From positions 372,001 to 436,000 of the forward strand of contig NZ_FOOT01000002.1 in the NCBI RefSeq assembly GCF_900113285.1: a stretch of 64,000 nt of DNA, read 5' to 3'. The translations under genes and the position numbers were made by a program. Of the stretch, positions 8,001 through 16,559 are shown piece after piece. Under the pieces are notes generated by a model, which did no database searches, had not been told where the DNA came from, and saw only the letters and a program-made list of their open reading frames with translations. Source of the stretch: Pontibacter chinhatensis (GTDB lineage: Bacteria; Bacteroidota; Bacteroidia; Cytophagales; Hymenobacteraceae). Each line of letters opens with the position of its first letter. Position 1 is the first letter of the stretch.

Positions 8001-8564
8001 TTACGTAGCCCAAACACGGTCGCCTTTTTTGTAGGGAACGCAGCCGTCGTAACGGCCCGGTGTCTCCACGTAGCGCAGGGCTTTGGTGGCGCCTACTTCT
8101 GAGGTGAAGAAACCGAACAGCGTCAGCTCCCGCATCATGCGGAAGTAGTGGTTCGGGTCCTCCGGCTTCTTCTCAGACTGGTATTTCCTGGCCTCGGCAT
8201 CGATGGCGGTCAGCAGCTCGGTGCGCTGCTCAGGCGTCAGTTTCATGAACTTGTCGCCAAACTTGTCTTCGGCCGCCTCGTCAAGCTTCTTGATGCCGTC
8301 CAGGAAGATCTGCTGGTCTTCTTTGGTATAGCAGTCCTGCACCATCACGGCCATCAGGCCTCCCACATCAGCGGCTTTGGCGCCGGGTGTGCTGGTTTCA
8401 GGCAGTATGGTTTCGCCTACTTCGTTCAGGAAAGCCACCTGGTCCTGGTCGAACAGGTCGTTATACTTCACCGGTTTAGCGGTACAGGACACCAACAGGT
8501 CGGCGCTAATCAGGGCACCACCCAGTATCCAGCCTACGGCTCCTAATGCTTCTCTTCTATTCAT
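8001..8564 (-). CDS. Gluconate 2-dehydrogenase subunit 3 family protein, Tat lipoprotein
   Basis: A 187-residue protein of the gluconate_2-dh3 family. It starts with a twin-arginine signal (NRREALGAVGWILGGA) ending in a lipobox (LLVSC, Cys27). The mature part has the family segments FLNEVGETILPETSTPGAKAAD (about residues 46-67), a central helical region and RELTLFGFFTSEVGATKALRY near the C-terminus. Known GMC dehydrogenase complexes use this subunit to carry the signal-less flavoprotein across the membrane by the Tat system and keep it anchored. It sits 52 bp after the Gfo/Idh/MocA gene, two genes from the GMC gene. Confidence 0.92.
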   Translation of the reverse strand: MNRREALGAVGWILGGALISADLLVSCTAKPVKYNDLFDQDQVAFLNEVGETILPETSTPGAKAADVGGLMAVMVQDCYTKEDQQIFLDGIKKLDEAAEDKFGDKFMKLTPEQRTELLTAIDAEARKYQSEKKPEDPNHYFRMMRELTLFGFFTSEVGATKALRYVETPGRYDGCVPYKKGDRVWAT

Positions 8565-8616
8565 TGTGTTGTCGTTACAGCGATATGGTTCTTTTTATAC
8601 TTTTAAAGCAGCAGGA

Positions 8617-10083
8617 TTAGACACTCAGCGTCCAGCCGGTGCGGTACTCCCGCTTCACGTATTTGTTCACTTCATCAAAATTGGTCACGCGCATATTGTC
8701 GTTGTCCCACAGCAGCTTCAGGTCGCGGCCCGGGTAGTTGTAGCCCTTGCCGTCTGCCCTTGGCGTGCGGATGTCGATGCCACGGATGGCCAGGTTGGCC
8801 ATGAGCAGCGCCTCGGTCAGCGGACCGGCAATCTCAAACGGCGAGCTCACCTCCTTGTTGCCGTAGCCGGCGATGCAGGCTTCCACCCACTGGTTGTAGT
8901 GGCCGCCGGCGCTGCCCGGTACGCGGGCAATCTTATGCTTGTCTTTTACCTTGAACTCGGCCGTACGGCTTGTTGGCAGCAACTGCGGGTTCTCGCCGTA
9001 GGTACCTGCCATCATTTTGCCTTTGGTGCCGATAAAGAGCACGCCGTTACCGCCATCCCCGAATACTTCACCCGGGCCCAGTTCCTCCGGACGCGACGGC
9101 TGAATACCACCGTCCATCCAGTAAACCGTTACATCGCCTTTGGTCTTTTTCGTTTTAGGGAACGTGAGGGTCACGTGGCTTGAGGGCGGGCAGCTTTCCG
9201 GGAAGTAGCCGCGCTGGAACTCGTCTACATACACGCTGCCTACGCTGGCCTGCACGTCTTTGGCATAGGTGAGGTCAAGCACCGCGAACGCAGGCTCTAC
9301 GATATGGCAGCCCATGTCGCCGAGGGCACCGGTTCCGTACTCCCACCAGCCGCGCCAGTTAAAGGGTACCAGCTTCTCCACGTAGTCGGTGTAAGGGGCC
9401 GTACCCAGCCACAGGTCCCAATCCAGGCCTTGCGGCACTTCAGCCTTGGTACCAGGCCACGGTATGCCTTGCGGCCATACCGGGCGGTTGGTCCAGCAGT
9501 ACACGGTGTGCACGTCGCCAATGGCCTTGGAGTCGTACCACTCGCGCAGCTGGCGCACCCCGTCGCCGGAGGAGCCCTGGTTGCCCATCTGCGTGACTAC
9601 CTTATACTTTTTGGCGGCATCTGTCAGGACGCGGGCCTCATAGATATCGTGTGACAACGGCTTTTGCACGTACACGTGCTTGCCCATCTGCATGGCAGCC
9701 ATAGCCACTACGGCGTGGTTATGATCGGGGGTGGAAACGGTGACGGCATCAAAGTTCTTCCCTTCCTTCTCAAACAGCTCGCGCCAGTCCTTGTAATACT
9801 TGGCCTTGGCAAACTTCTCCCTTGATTTCTGCGCCCGGCGGTCGTCCACATCGCAGAGAAAGCCGATATCGGCCTTGCCGCTGTTAAACACGCCGTTGAT
9901 GTCGTTGCCGCCCATTCCTCCTACGCCTATACCTGCCACGATCAGCCTGTCGCTTGGGGCTACATAGCCTTTGCCCAACACATGGCGGGGCACAATAAAG
10001 AAACCTGCTGCGGCCAGCGCACCGACCTTCATGAAATTCCTGCGGGAGTTGTTCAGAGATGTATTCTTATCTTTCTCAGACAT
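8617..10083 (-). CDS. Gfo/Idh/MocA family oxidoreductase, Tat-exported
   Basis: A 488-residue protein with a Tat signal (SRRNFMKVGALAAAGFFIV, about residues 13-31). The Rossmann motif VAGIGVGGMGG follows at about residue 50, the EKP-type motif reads VQKPLSHD, and GDMGCHIVEPAF holds the catalytic His region. The length exceeds the 330-390 typical of cytoplasmic members because of insertions common in the Bacteroidota Tat-exported branch. Exported members keep a tightly bound nicotinamide cofactor, as in glucose-fructose oxidoreductase; that is family knowledge, not visible here. It lies between the GMC gene and subunit 3, so it probably handles the same sugar in the periplasm. Confidence 0.9.
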   Translation of the reverse strand: MSEKDKNTSLNNSRRNFMKVGALAAAGFFIVPRHVLGKGYVAPSDRLIVAGIGVGGMGGNDINGVFNSGKADIGFLCDVDDRRAQKSREKFAKAKYYKDWRELFEKEGKNFDAVTVSTPDHNHAVVAMAAMQMGKHVYVQKPLSHDIYEARVLTDAAKKYKVVTQMGNQGSSGDGVRQLREWYDSKAIGDVHTVYCWTNRPVWPQGIPWPGTKAEVPQGLDWDLWLGTAPYTDYVEKLVPFNWRGWWEYGTGALGDMGCHIVEPAFAVLDLTYAKDVQASVGSVYVDEFQRGYFPESCPPSSHVTLTFPKTKKTKGDVTVYWMDGGIQPSRPEELGPGEVFGDGGNGVLFIGTKGKMMAGTYGENPQLLPTSRTAEFKVKDKHKIARVPGSAGGHYNQWVEACIAGYGNKEVSSPFEIAGPLTEALLMANLAIRGIDIRTPRADGKGYNYPGRDLKLLWDNDNMRVTNFDEVNKYVKREYRTGWTLSV

Positions 10084-10130
10084 AGCTTTTAAAGGGTTTG
10101 GAATGAAGGAAAGTATGGCAAAAGGTAAGG

Positions 10131-10193
10131 CTGAAGTATAACCCGCCCCTGCCGCGGCGTTTCACCTGGCGGATAATGCGGGTTATACTTCAG
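10131..10193. repeat. 16-bp inverted repeat carrying the heptamer, inside the operon
   Basis: CTGAAGTATAACCCGC (10131-10146) is matched perfectly by its complement at 10178-10193. The 31-nt loop contains a small GC-rich palindrome. It lies between the GMC stop and the Gfo/Idh/MocA start and may protect or partly terminate the transcript. Confidence 0.75.
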
Positions 10194-10207
10194 TTTATAC
10201 TTGGTTC

Positions 10208-11887
10208 TTAAAGGTTCATGCGCTTCAGCTCGCCCATCGCGTGGTCTACCGCTCTGGCCGTAAGGGCCATGTAGGTAAGCGATGGGTTCTGGCAACCGCC
10301 TGAGGTCATGGCAGCTCCATCCGTAACATATACGTTTGGCGCATCCCATACCTGGTTGTTTCCGTTTAGCACAGAGCTTTTCGGATCGCGGCCCATGCGG
10401 GCGGTACCCATTTCGTGGATGCCCTGGCCCATGGCGTAACCGGCGTCGTATGCGTTCACGTTCTTCAACCCGGCAGCCTCCAGCATTTCCTTGGCGTCCT
10501 CCATCATGTCTTTGCGCATCTTCATCTCGTTCTCCTTCAGCTCAGAGTCGATGGAAAGCACTGGCAGCCCCCACTTGTCCTTCTTCGTCTTGTCCAGTGT
10601 TACCTTGTTCTCGTGGTAAGGCAGGATTTCACCGAAGGCGGTGATACCCATCGTCCAGTTACCTGGCTCGGTGAGGGCGTCTTTAAACTCGCCGCCAATA
10701 GTGAGCTCGGCAATCTCACGGCCCCAGCCCTCGCGACCGGCGCCGCCCTGGTAACCGAAGCCACGGATATAATCGCGTTTCTCGCCGTTCAGGTTACGGA
10801 AGCGCGGGATATAAATACCGTTCGGACGACGGCCATAAATATACTTGTCTTCGTAGCCCTCTGCCACGCCGGAAGCGCCCAGACGGAAGTGGTGGTCCAT
10901 CAGGTTGTGGCCCAGCACACCGCTGCTGCTACCCAAACCGCCATCCCACACATCGGTGGCGGAGTTCATCAGAATCCAGGTCGTGTTCAGGGTAGAGGCG
11001 TTCAGGAAGATAACTTTGGCGAAGTACTCATACGTCTGGTTTGTCTCGGCGTCAAGTACCTCCACGCCTTTGGCGCGCTTGGTATCCTTGTCGTAGATTA
11101 CTTTGGTAACAATAGAGTATGGGCGCAGTGTGAGGTTACCGGTGGCCATGGCGGCCGGCAAGGTAGCCGACTGCGTGCTGAAGTAGCCCCCGAACGGGCA
11201 GCCCAGCCAGCATTTGTTGCGGTACTGGCAGTTGGTGCGGCTGTGGTGCGGCTGTGTGAGGTTGGCCACGCGGCCGATAATCATGTGGCGGTTGCCTTTG
11301 TAGTGTGCCTTCAGGCGAGCGGCTACGTCCTTCTCCACGCAGTTCATCTCCATCGGAGGCATAAAATCGCCGTCCGGGAGGTGCGGGATGCCGTCTTTCG
11401 CGCCGCTGATGCCGGCAAAGCGCTCAACGTAGCTATACCACGGCGCCAGGTCCTTGTAGCGAATAGGCCAGTCCACAGCGATGCCGTCTTTGGCGTTGGC
11501 CTCGAAGTCGATGTCGCCGAGGCGGTAGCTCTGGCGGCCCCACATCAAAGAGCGGCCCCCTACATGGTAGCCACGGTACCAGTCGAAGCGTTTTACCTCA
11601 GTGTAAGGGCTTTCCTTCTCGTTAACCCAGTAATCCAGGTTGGTTTCGTTCAGCGGGTAGTCGCGGCGGAGTACGGGGTAGTCCTCGATCATCTGCTGCG
11701 TTCTGCGTCCGCGGTGCGGGAATTCCCACGGGTGCTTGGTTGCGTTCTTGTAATCCTTGATGTGCTCAATGTTACGCCCACGCTCCAGCATGATAGTTTT
11801 TAAGCCTTTCTCAGTAAGCTCCTTGGCAGCCCAGCCGCCCGAAATACCTGAGCCTACTACGATTGCGTCATATACATTCTCCGCCAT
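10208..11887 (-). CDS. GMC family FAD-dependent sugar dehydrogenase, large subunit
   Basis: A 559-residue glucose-methanol-choline oxidoreductase. The N-terminal FAD-binding loop is VVGSGISGGWAAKEL (about residues 10-24) with the ribose-binding acidic residue in MLERG. A second family region is YHVGGRSLMWGRQSYRL (around 108-124). CQYRNKCWLGCPFGG (around 224) gives a cysteine cluster seen in gluconate/glucoside dehydrogenase-type members. The C-terminal segment includes GIHEMGTARMG with the catalytic His and VTDGAAMTSGGCQNPSLTYMALTARA. No signal peptide; export would rely on subunit 3. It is first in the operon. Likely reaction: oxidation of a sugar hydroxyl (for example C3 of a glycoside), electrons passing to the cytochrome c. 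Confidence 0.92.
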   Translation of the reverse strand: MAENVYDAIVVGSGISGGWAAKELTEKGLKTIMLERGRNIEHIKDYKNATKHPWEFPHRGRRTQQMIEDYPVLRRDYPLNETNLDYWVNEKESPYTEVKRFDWYRGYHVGGRSLMWGRQSYRLGDIDFEANAKDGIAVDWPIRYKDLAPWYSYVERFAGISGAKDGIPHLPDGDFMPPMEMNCVEKDVAARLKAHYKGNRHMIIGRVANLTQPHHSRTNCQYRNKCWLGCPFGGYFSTQSATLPAAMATGNLTLRPYSIVTKVIYDKDTKRAKGVEVLDAETNQTYEYFAKVIFLNASTLNTTWILMNSATDVWDGGLGSSSGVLGHNLMDHHFRLGASGVAEGYEDKYIYGRRPNGIYIPRFRNLNGEKRDYIRGFGYQGGAGREGWGREIAELTIGGEFKDALTEPGNWTMGITAFGEILPYHENKVTLDKTKKDKWGLPVLSIDSELKENEMKMRKDMMEDAKEMLEAAGLKNVNAYDAGYAMGQGIHEMGTARMGRDPKSSVLNGNNQVWDAPNVYVTDGAAMTSGGCQNPSLTYMALTARAVDHAMGELKRMNL

Positions 11888-12383
11888 AAGTAAGGGTGAA
11901 TCCTTGTTTAGATTGTTTAGTTAAGTTTCTCCTGGTGTACCCGTAGCTGCAGAGAGGAACTCCTAATAGAAAAGCTGCGCCCTGTTCACCTGCTGCTAAT
12001 TCAGGCTTTAAGGAATCAAGATATTGGAAAGGAAACAAAAAATCAAGTGAGTGCTTAATTCTTCTTGCTCATTTTCAGAAAATTCAGAAAAAACCATATT
12101 CAAATCTATGTTTAACCACTATTAAGCAGGCTATAAGTGGCAGCCAGAAACAAGAAAGGCCACCCCGGAAAGTACCGGGGTGGCCTCTGTCGTGCGTTTA
12201 TTTCTGACTTGGGCGGGACCGAAACGTGAGATCTATCAGCCAATGCCCGGTGTTCAGAGTCCTGCACGGTATGCCTAGGGATTAAGCTTTTTATACTTTA
12301 CAGAGCAGGAACCGGCCATACAGGAATGATCTACCCGATCCCGCACCAAAGCGTTGGCAGCTGATGCAGATAGCTATGGAGTC
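11888..12383. other. Intergenic region between the sugar-oxidation and phytochrome units
   Basis: About 500 bases without a credible gene. It must contain the promoter of the GMC operon in its left part (AT-rich 12001-12130); I cannot place a convincing -33/-7 pair. It also contains the terminator of the upstream kinase gene. One TATACTT lies at about 12291. Confidence 0.6.
12158..12185 (-). terminator. Terminator of the phytochrome-kinase transcript
   Basis: A perfect 11-bp stem (GGCCACCCCGG, 12158-12168, with 12175-12185) encloses a 6-nt loop. On the minus strand it is followed by TTTCTTG, suited to stopping leftward transcription from the kinase gene. Confidence 0.75.
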
Positions 12384-15300
12384 CTAGCCCTTAAAGTATA
12401 CTTCAAAGGTGGACCCTACCCCTTCCTCACTTCGTACGGTGATGTAACCGTTGGCATTATCTACCAGGCGCTTTACAATGTAGAGCCCCATACCTGTTCC
12501 GTCCACATGCGCATGGAAGCGCTTGAACAGTGTGAACAGCTTGGTCTGGTTATCCCTGCTGATGCCCAAACCGTTGTCAGATACGGTAAGCAGCACGTAA
12601 CCTTCAATCCGCTCGGTTTTAAGCGTTACCTCGGGGTTACGCCCGGCAGCTTTATACTTAATGCCGTTGCTGATGAGGTTGTAGAGCACACTGTACAGGT
12701 TTTTCCTGGAGAACCTGATTTGCGGGGCACCGCTGAAGTCAGCCTCAAGCCGGGCATTCTCTCCGGTAATTGTTTCCTGCATGCTCGCCGTCACCTCCTC
12801 AAACACCTCCTGCACATCCACCTGTTCCGGCTCCCCGTCGATGCCGCGCTGCACCTTGGCAATGTCTGTCAGGTCTTTTATCACGTTGTTAAAACGGCTT
12901 ATCGCCCCCTTCATCATATCGAACACCGGTTGTATAGGCTCCCCCGGAATGGGGCCTGCGGCGGCTACCTGATGCTCAAGCAGCAGCAAGAGTCCTTCTA
13001 TATTGCTGATAGGCGTTTTAAGGTCGTGCGAGGCAGTATAGACGAAGGTATCCAGATCCTCGATAACGCGCAGCAGGTGCTCGTTGGTGGCCTGCAGTTT
13101 CTCCTGCGTCAGTTTCAGGTCTGTCAGATCTATAAAGGAGCCCAGCATGCGGTACGGCATCTGGTACTCGTTGTGCATAATCTGGGCGCGGTTGGAGATG
13201 TAGGCGTAGGAGCCGTCCTTTTTCAGCACCCTGTAGGTGCCCGTCCATTGGTCATTTCCGGCGTTGATGGCAAGCGTAATGCTTTTCTCCAGCTCCGCCT
13301 TGTCGTTGGGGTGCACCAGTTTATACCAGGACTCCACCCCTTTGCCCATCTCCTCTTTCTCGTAGCCCAGCATCGCCTTCAGGCTATCGCTCCACCATAT
13401 CTCATTATTCACCACATCCCAATCCCAAATCACGTCGGTAGTAGCCATCGACACCATTCGGAAGCGCTCTTCGCTGGACGAGAGTTCCTGTGTGCGCGCT
13501 GCCACGCGCTTCTCCAGCTCGTTGTTCAGCTTGATCAGGTTTTCCTCCGCCACCTTCAGCTCCTCGTAGGCCATCAGCACCTTGTCCTCGCTGTTCTTTT
13601 TCTCCGTGATGTCGGCCATGGTCACCGTAACGCCATCGCCCATCTTTACAGCGGCAATCTCATACCAGGTTTTCTGGTTATTTATCTCCAGCTGCTGCTC
13701 CACGTGCACGGCTTTGTCGGTCTCCACCACCTCCACAAACTTACGGAACAGGCCGCTCTTGCGCAGGAAAGGCATTACCGAGAGCACACTTGTGCCCAGC
13801 AGGTCCCCCTGCGATTGCCCAATAATGCTTTCTGTTTTCCTGTTGAGCAGTGTCCAGGCAAAGTCTGTAATTTGCTGGTTCTCGTCGCGCACTGCCTTAA
13901 AGGCCATAATGCTGTTAAACGAACTGTTGAGCACCCCCTGCACCACATTGCTCAGCGTTTTAAGGGTGGTCACGTCCACGAAGCTCACCACCACGCCATC
14001 CTTGTTGCCATCGTGCTTCAGGTAGGGGATAATGCGCATCAGGTAATACTTACCGTCCATGGTCTCCACCTCCTGCTCCTTCTCCACCGAGGTATTGTTC
14101 ACCTCTTTGATGTCCTCTATCAGGCGAGAGTACTTCAGGTTGTGCGACAGGTGATGGATGGGCCTGCCCAAATCACTGTCAATTATGTTGATGAGCCCTT
14201 CTATAAAAGGCGTAAACTTGCGGATAATCAGGTGATGGTCTACAAACAGTTGCCCAATGTTCGAGCTCCGGATGTAGTTGTCCAAGTCCTCGTTCAGCTC
14301 CTGCAACTCCCTTATTTTTAGCTGATGCTCTGAGTTTACCGTGTGCAGTTCCTCGTTGAGCGACTGCATCTCCTCGTTTGAGCTCTGCAGCTCCTCGTTG
14401 GATGACATCAGCTCCTCGTTGGTGCTCTGCAGCTCTTCGTTGGCTGTGCTCAGGTCCTGCACGGTCAGGTGCAGTCCTTCGCGCGCTTCCTTCAGCTCGG
14501 TTTCCAGGGCCGTCAGCTGCTGGTAATAGTCATCGTCTGATACAAACGAAAGGTCCGATACCTTAGGCAGTGGTGTTACCTCGCCCAGCTCCTGCAACAG
14601 CACCAGTATAACTTTGGGCTGCCCCTTATCCAGGGAAACAGGCCGGATGGACACATGCACCAACTGCTCCTTTTTGCCCAGCTTTAAGGCCACTTGCCGG
14701 GCCACCACCTTGCGGTCCTGCTTCAGGGCTTTCCGGATACCCACGCTCAGGGTGACGGCCAGCTCCTCGGGCACCATCTTGATAAGGTTGAAGTGCAGGC
14801 GCCTGTCAGGAAACTTGAGGAAACGGTTAATGTCGCCGATGCCGTGCAGGAGCTGGTAGTGCTCGTCCACATAAAGCGCTGTCACCTTAAAATCCTGCGA
14901 CACGGCATCCATGAAAGAGTTGTTGTAGCGCGACTCGGGGGAAGGCTTGTTGGGGACAGACTGCCCGTTTGTACTGCCGTTGCTGGCGTAGTCGGTCAGA
15001 CCATAGCTCTGCCTTGACCCCGAACCTTCCTTTATTTTGCGGTAGATCTTCCATTTCCGGTTCTCCTCCGTGAAAAAGGACTTCATGGAGCCGATATTTT
15101 CACTCGAGCCCAGGAACAGGTACCCGCCCAGGTTCAGCGCATACGGAAACAAGGAAAGGACTTTGTTCTGCAGGTCCGGGTTGAGGTAAATAAGCATGTT
15201 GCGGCATGTCACTAGATCGATGCGGCTGTAGGGCGGGTCCTTCTGGAGGTCGTGCTGGGCAAATACCACCAGCTTGCGTACCTCTTCGTTAATGATGTAG

Positions 15301-16484
15301 CGGTTGCCCCGCAGGTGGAAGAAGTGTTCCAGCCGCTCCGGCGAAACATGCTTTGAAATGGAAAGCGGGTAACTGCCCTTGGACGCCAACATGATAGCAT
15401 GCTGATCTATGTCGGTGGCGAACAGTTTTACGTTTGGCTCACGCCCCAGCTTATCAAAGGCCTCCCTGAAAAGTATAGCCAGCGAGTATACTTCCTCGCC
15501 GGTGCTGCAGGCCGCCACCCATACTTTCACGGCCTCTGTCTCTGCCTTTGCCTCTATAATCTGGGGGATGATTTCCTTCTCCAGGCATTCAAAGGCCTCC
15601 GGGTCGCGGAAGAAGTTTGTCACGTTGATGAAGAACTCCTGGCACAGCTTTTTGATCTCGCTCGGGTGCTCGTGCAGGAAGTTCAGGTAGTCAGCCATTG
15701 TTTTCTGGCGCAGGTAATCCATACGCTTGCGGATGCGCCGCATCAAGGTGGCTTCCTTATAGTTGGTAAAGTCGGTTTGGGTATGGTTGCAAATCAGGTC
15801 CAGGATCTCTTTCAGCACCTCCGAGTCCTGCCCGTCCTCGTTTTGCTCTATCAGGCTCTTCACCAAGGGCACTTTGCGGGTATGCTCCATTATCTCCTCG
15901 GGCATCTGATCCGGGGTCAGCACATAATCGGCCGCGCCGGCATCTATCGCGCTGCGGGGCATGCCGTCGAATTTGGCACTCTCAGGGCTCTGCACCACCA
16001 CCATGCCCCCGGCCTTGCGTATGGCGCGGGCGCCTTTGGTGCCATCGGTACCGGTGCCGGAAAGCACAATGCCGATGGCATACTTGCCCCGGCTCTTTGC
16101 CATCGACTCAAAAAACAGGTCTATGGCAAAATTGGGCTCCCGGCTGCGAACCTTGTCAGAGAGGCGCAAACGGCCGTTTTCCATCGTCAGCTGCTTGCCG
16201 CTAGGCAGCACGTACACACAGTTGGGCTTGGTGAACGTGTCGTCCTCGGCCTCCTGCACCTGCATCTGCGTGTGCTTGCTCAGCAGCTCGGCCATCAGGC
16301 TTTTATGGTCTGGCGAGAGGTGCTGTATGATAACAAAGGAAAAGCTGGAATTACTCGGAAAATGGTCGAACAGTTTGTGGATTGCCTCCAGGCCGCCGGC
16401 CGACGCGCCTATGCCTACCAGGTAATGGTCAGTGGGCGCAATTTTACTGTCTTTAATCTGGGGTGCTGATTTGGGTGCTGTCAT
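12384..16484 (-). CDS. CheB-CheR-PAS-histidine kinase fusion protein
   Basis: A 1366-residue cytoplasmic signalling protein from the ATG at 16484; an in-frame TTG lies 14 codons upstream (16526). Domains in order: CheB methylesterase (about 15-200) with its triad Ser28 (GIGASAGG), His55 (IQHLSPDH) and Asp147 (SGTGTDGTKG); CheR N-terminal and SAM-dependent methyltransferase (about 210-465) with the SAM loop ACSTGEEVYS; a coiled coil of repeated SNEELQ-type heptads (about 675-735); three PAS domains (about 735-850, 850-970, 1010-1130); and a HisKA domain with H-box SHDLKTP (His about 1153) followed by HATPase_c with N-box NLISNGIKY, DNGLGI and GTGMGLYI. All catalytic residues looked for are present. 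No receiver domain is visible. It starts 75 bp after the phytochrome gene, so the two are probably one transcript and partners. Confidence 0.93.
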   Translation of the reverse strand: MTAPKSAPQIKDSKIAPTDHYLVGIGASAGGLEAIHKLFDHFPSNSSFSFVIIQHLSPDHKSLMAELLSKHTQMQVQEAEDDTFTKPNCVYVLPSGKQLTMENGRLRLSDKVRSREPNFAIDLFFESMAKSRGKYAIGIVLSGTGTDGTKGARAIRKAGGMVVVQSPESAKFDGMPRSAIDAGAADYVLTPDQMPEEIMEHTRKVPLVKSLIEQNEDGQDSEVLKEILDLICNHTQTDFTNYKEATLMRRIRKRMDYLRQKTMADYLNFLHEHPSEIKKLCQEFFINVTNFFRDPEAFECLEKEIIPQIIEAKAETEAVKVWVAACSTGEEVYSLAILFREAFDKLGREPNVKLFATDIDQHAIMLASKGSYPLSISKHVSPERLEHFFHLRGNRYIINEEVRKLVVFAQHDLQKDPPYSRIDLVTCRNMLIYLNPDLQNKVLSLFPYALNLGGYLFLGSSENIGSMKSFFTEENRKWKIYRKIKEGSGSRQSYGLTDYASNGSTNGQSVPNKPSPESRYNNSFMDAVSQDFKVTALYVDEHYQLLHGIGDINRFLKFPDRRLHFNLIKMVPEELAVTLSVGIRKALKQDRKVVARQVALKLGKKEQLVHVSIRPVSLDKGQPKVILVLLQELGEVTPLPKVSDLSFVSDDDYYQQLTALETELKEAREGLHLTVQDLSTANEELQSTNEELMSSNEELQSSNEEMQSLNEELHTVNSEHQLKIRELQELNEDLDNYIRSSNIGQLFVDHHLIIRKFTPFIEGLINIIDSDLGRPIHHLSHNLKYSRLIEDIKEVNNTSVEKEQEVETMDGKYYLMRIIPYLKHDGNKDGVVVSFVDVTTLKTLSNVVQGVLNSSFNSIMAFKAVRDENQQITDFAWTLLNRKTESIIGQSQGDLLGTSVLSVMPFLRKSGLFRKFVEVVETDKAVHVEQQLEINNQKTWYEIAAVKMGDGVTVTMADITEKKNSEDKVLMAYEELKVAEENLIKLNNELEKRVAARTQELSSSEERFRMVSMATTDVIWDWDVVNNEIWWSDSLKAMLGYEKEEMGKGVESWYKLVHPNDKAELEKSITLAINAGNDQWTGTYRVLKKDGSYAYISNRAQIMHNEYQMPYRMLGSFIDLTDLKLTQEKLQATNEHLLRVIEDLDTFVYTASHDLKTPISNIEGLLLLLEHQVAAAGPIPGEPIQPVFDMMKGAISRFNNVIKDLTDIAKVQRGIDGEPEQVDVQEVFEEVTASMQETITGENARLEADFSGAPQIRFSRKNLYSVLYNLISNGIKYKAAGRNPEVTLKTERIEGYVLLTVSDNGLGISRDNQTKLFTLFKRFHAHVDGTGMGLYIVKRLVDNANGYITVRSEEGVGSTFEVYFKG

Positions 16485-16559
16485 GTAAGCTACTGGTAAT
16501 ACTTGCTGTTTACTTGATATCTGCAACTAATGTTATGGCAGATGAGGCAGTTAAAGCGT

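Noticed and set aside
12354..14321. A 655-codon open frame on the plus strand
   Set aside because: It is antisense to the CheB-CheR-kinase gene, whose domains are unmistakable; the antisense peptide is rich in His, Leu and Val with no recognisable motif. Similar long antisense frames at 10415-11803, 15399-16469, 19360-21555, 24351-25433, 43334-44326 and 58258-59808 were rejected for the same reason.
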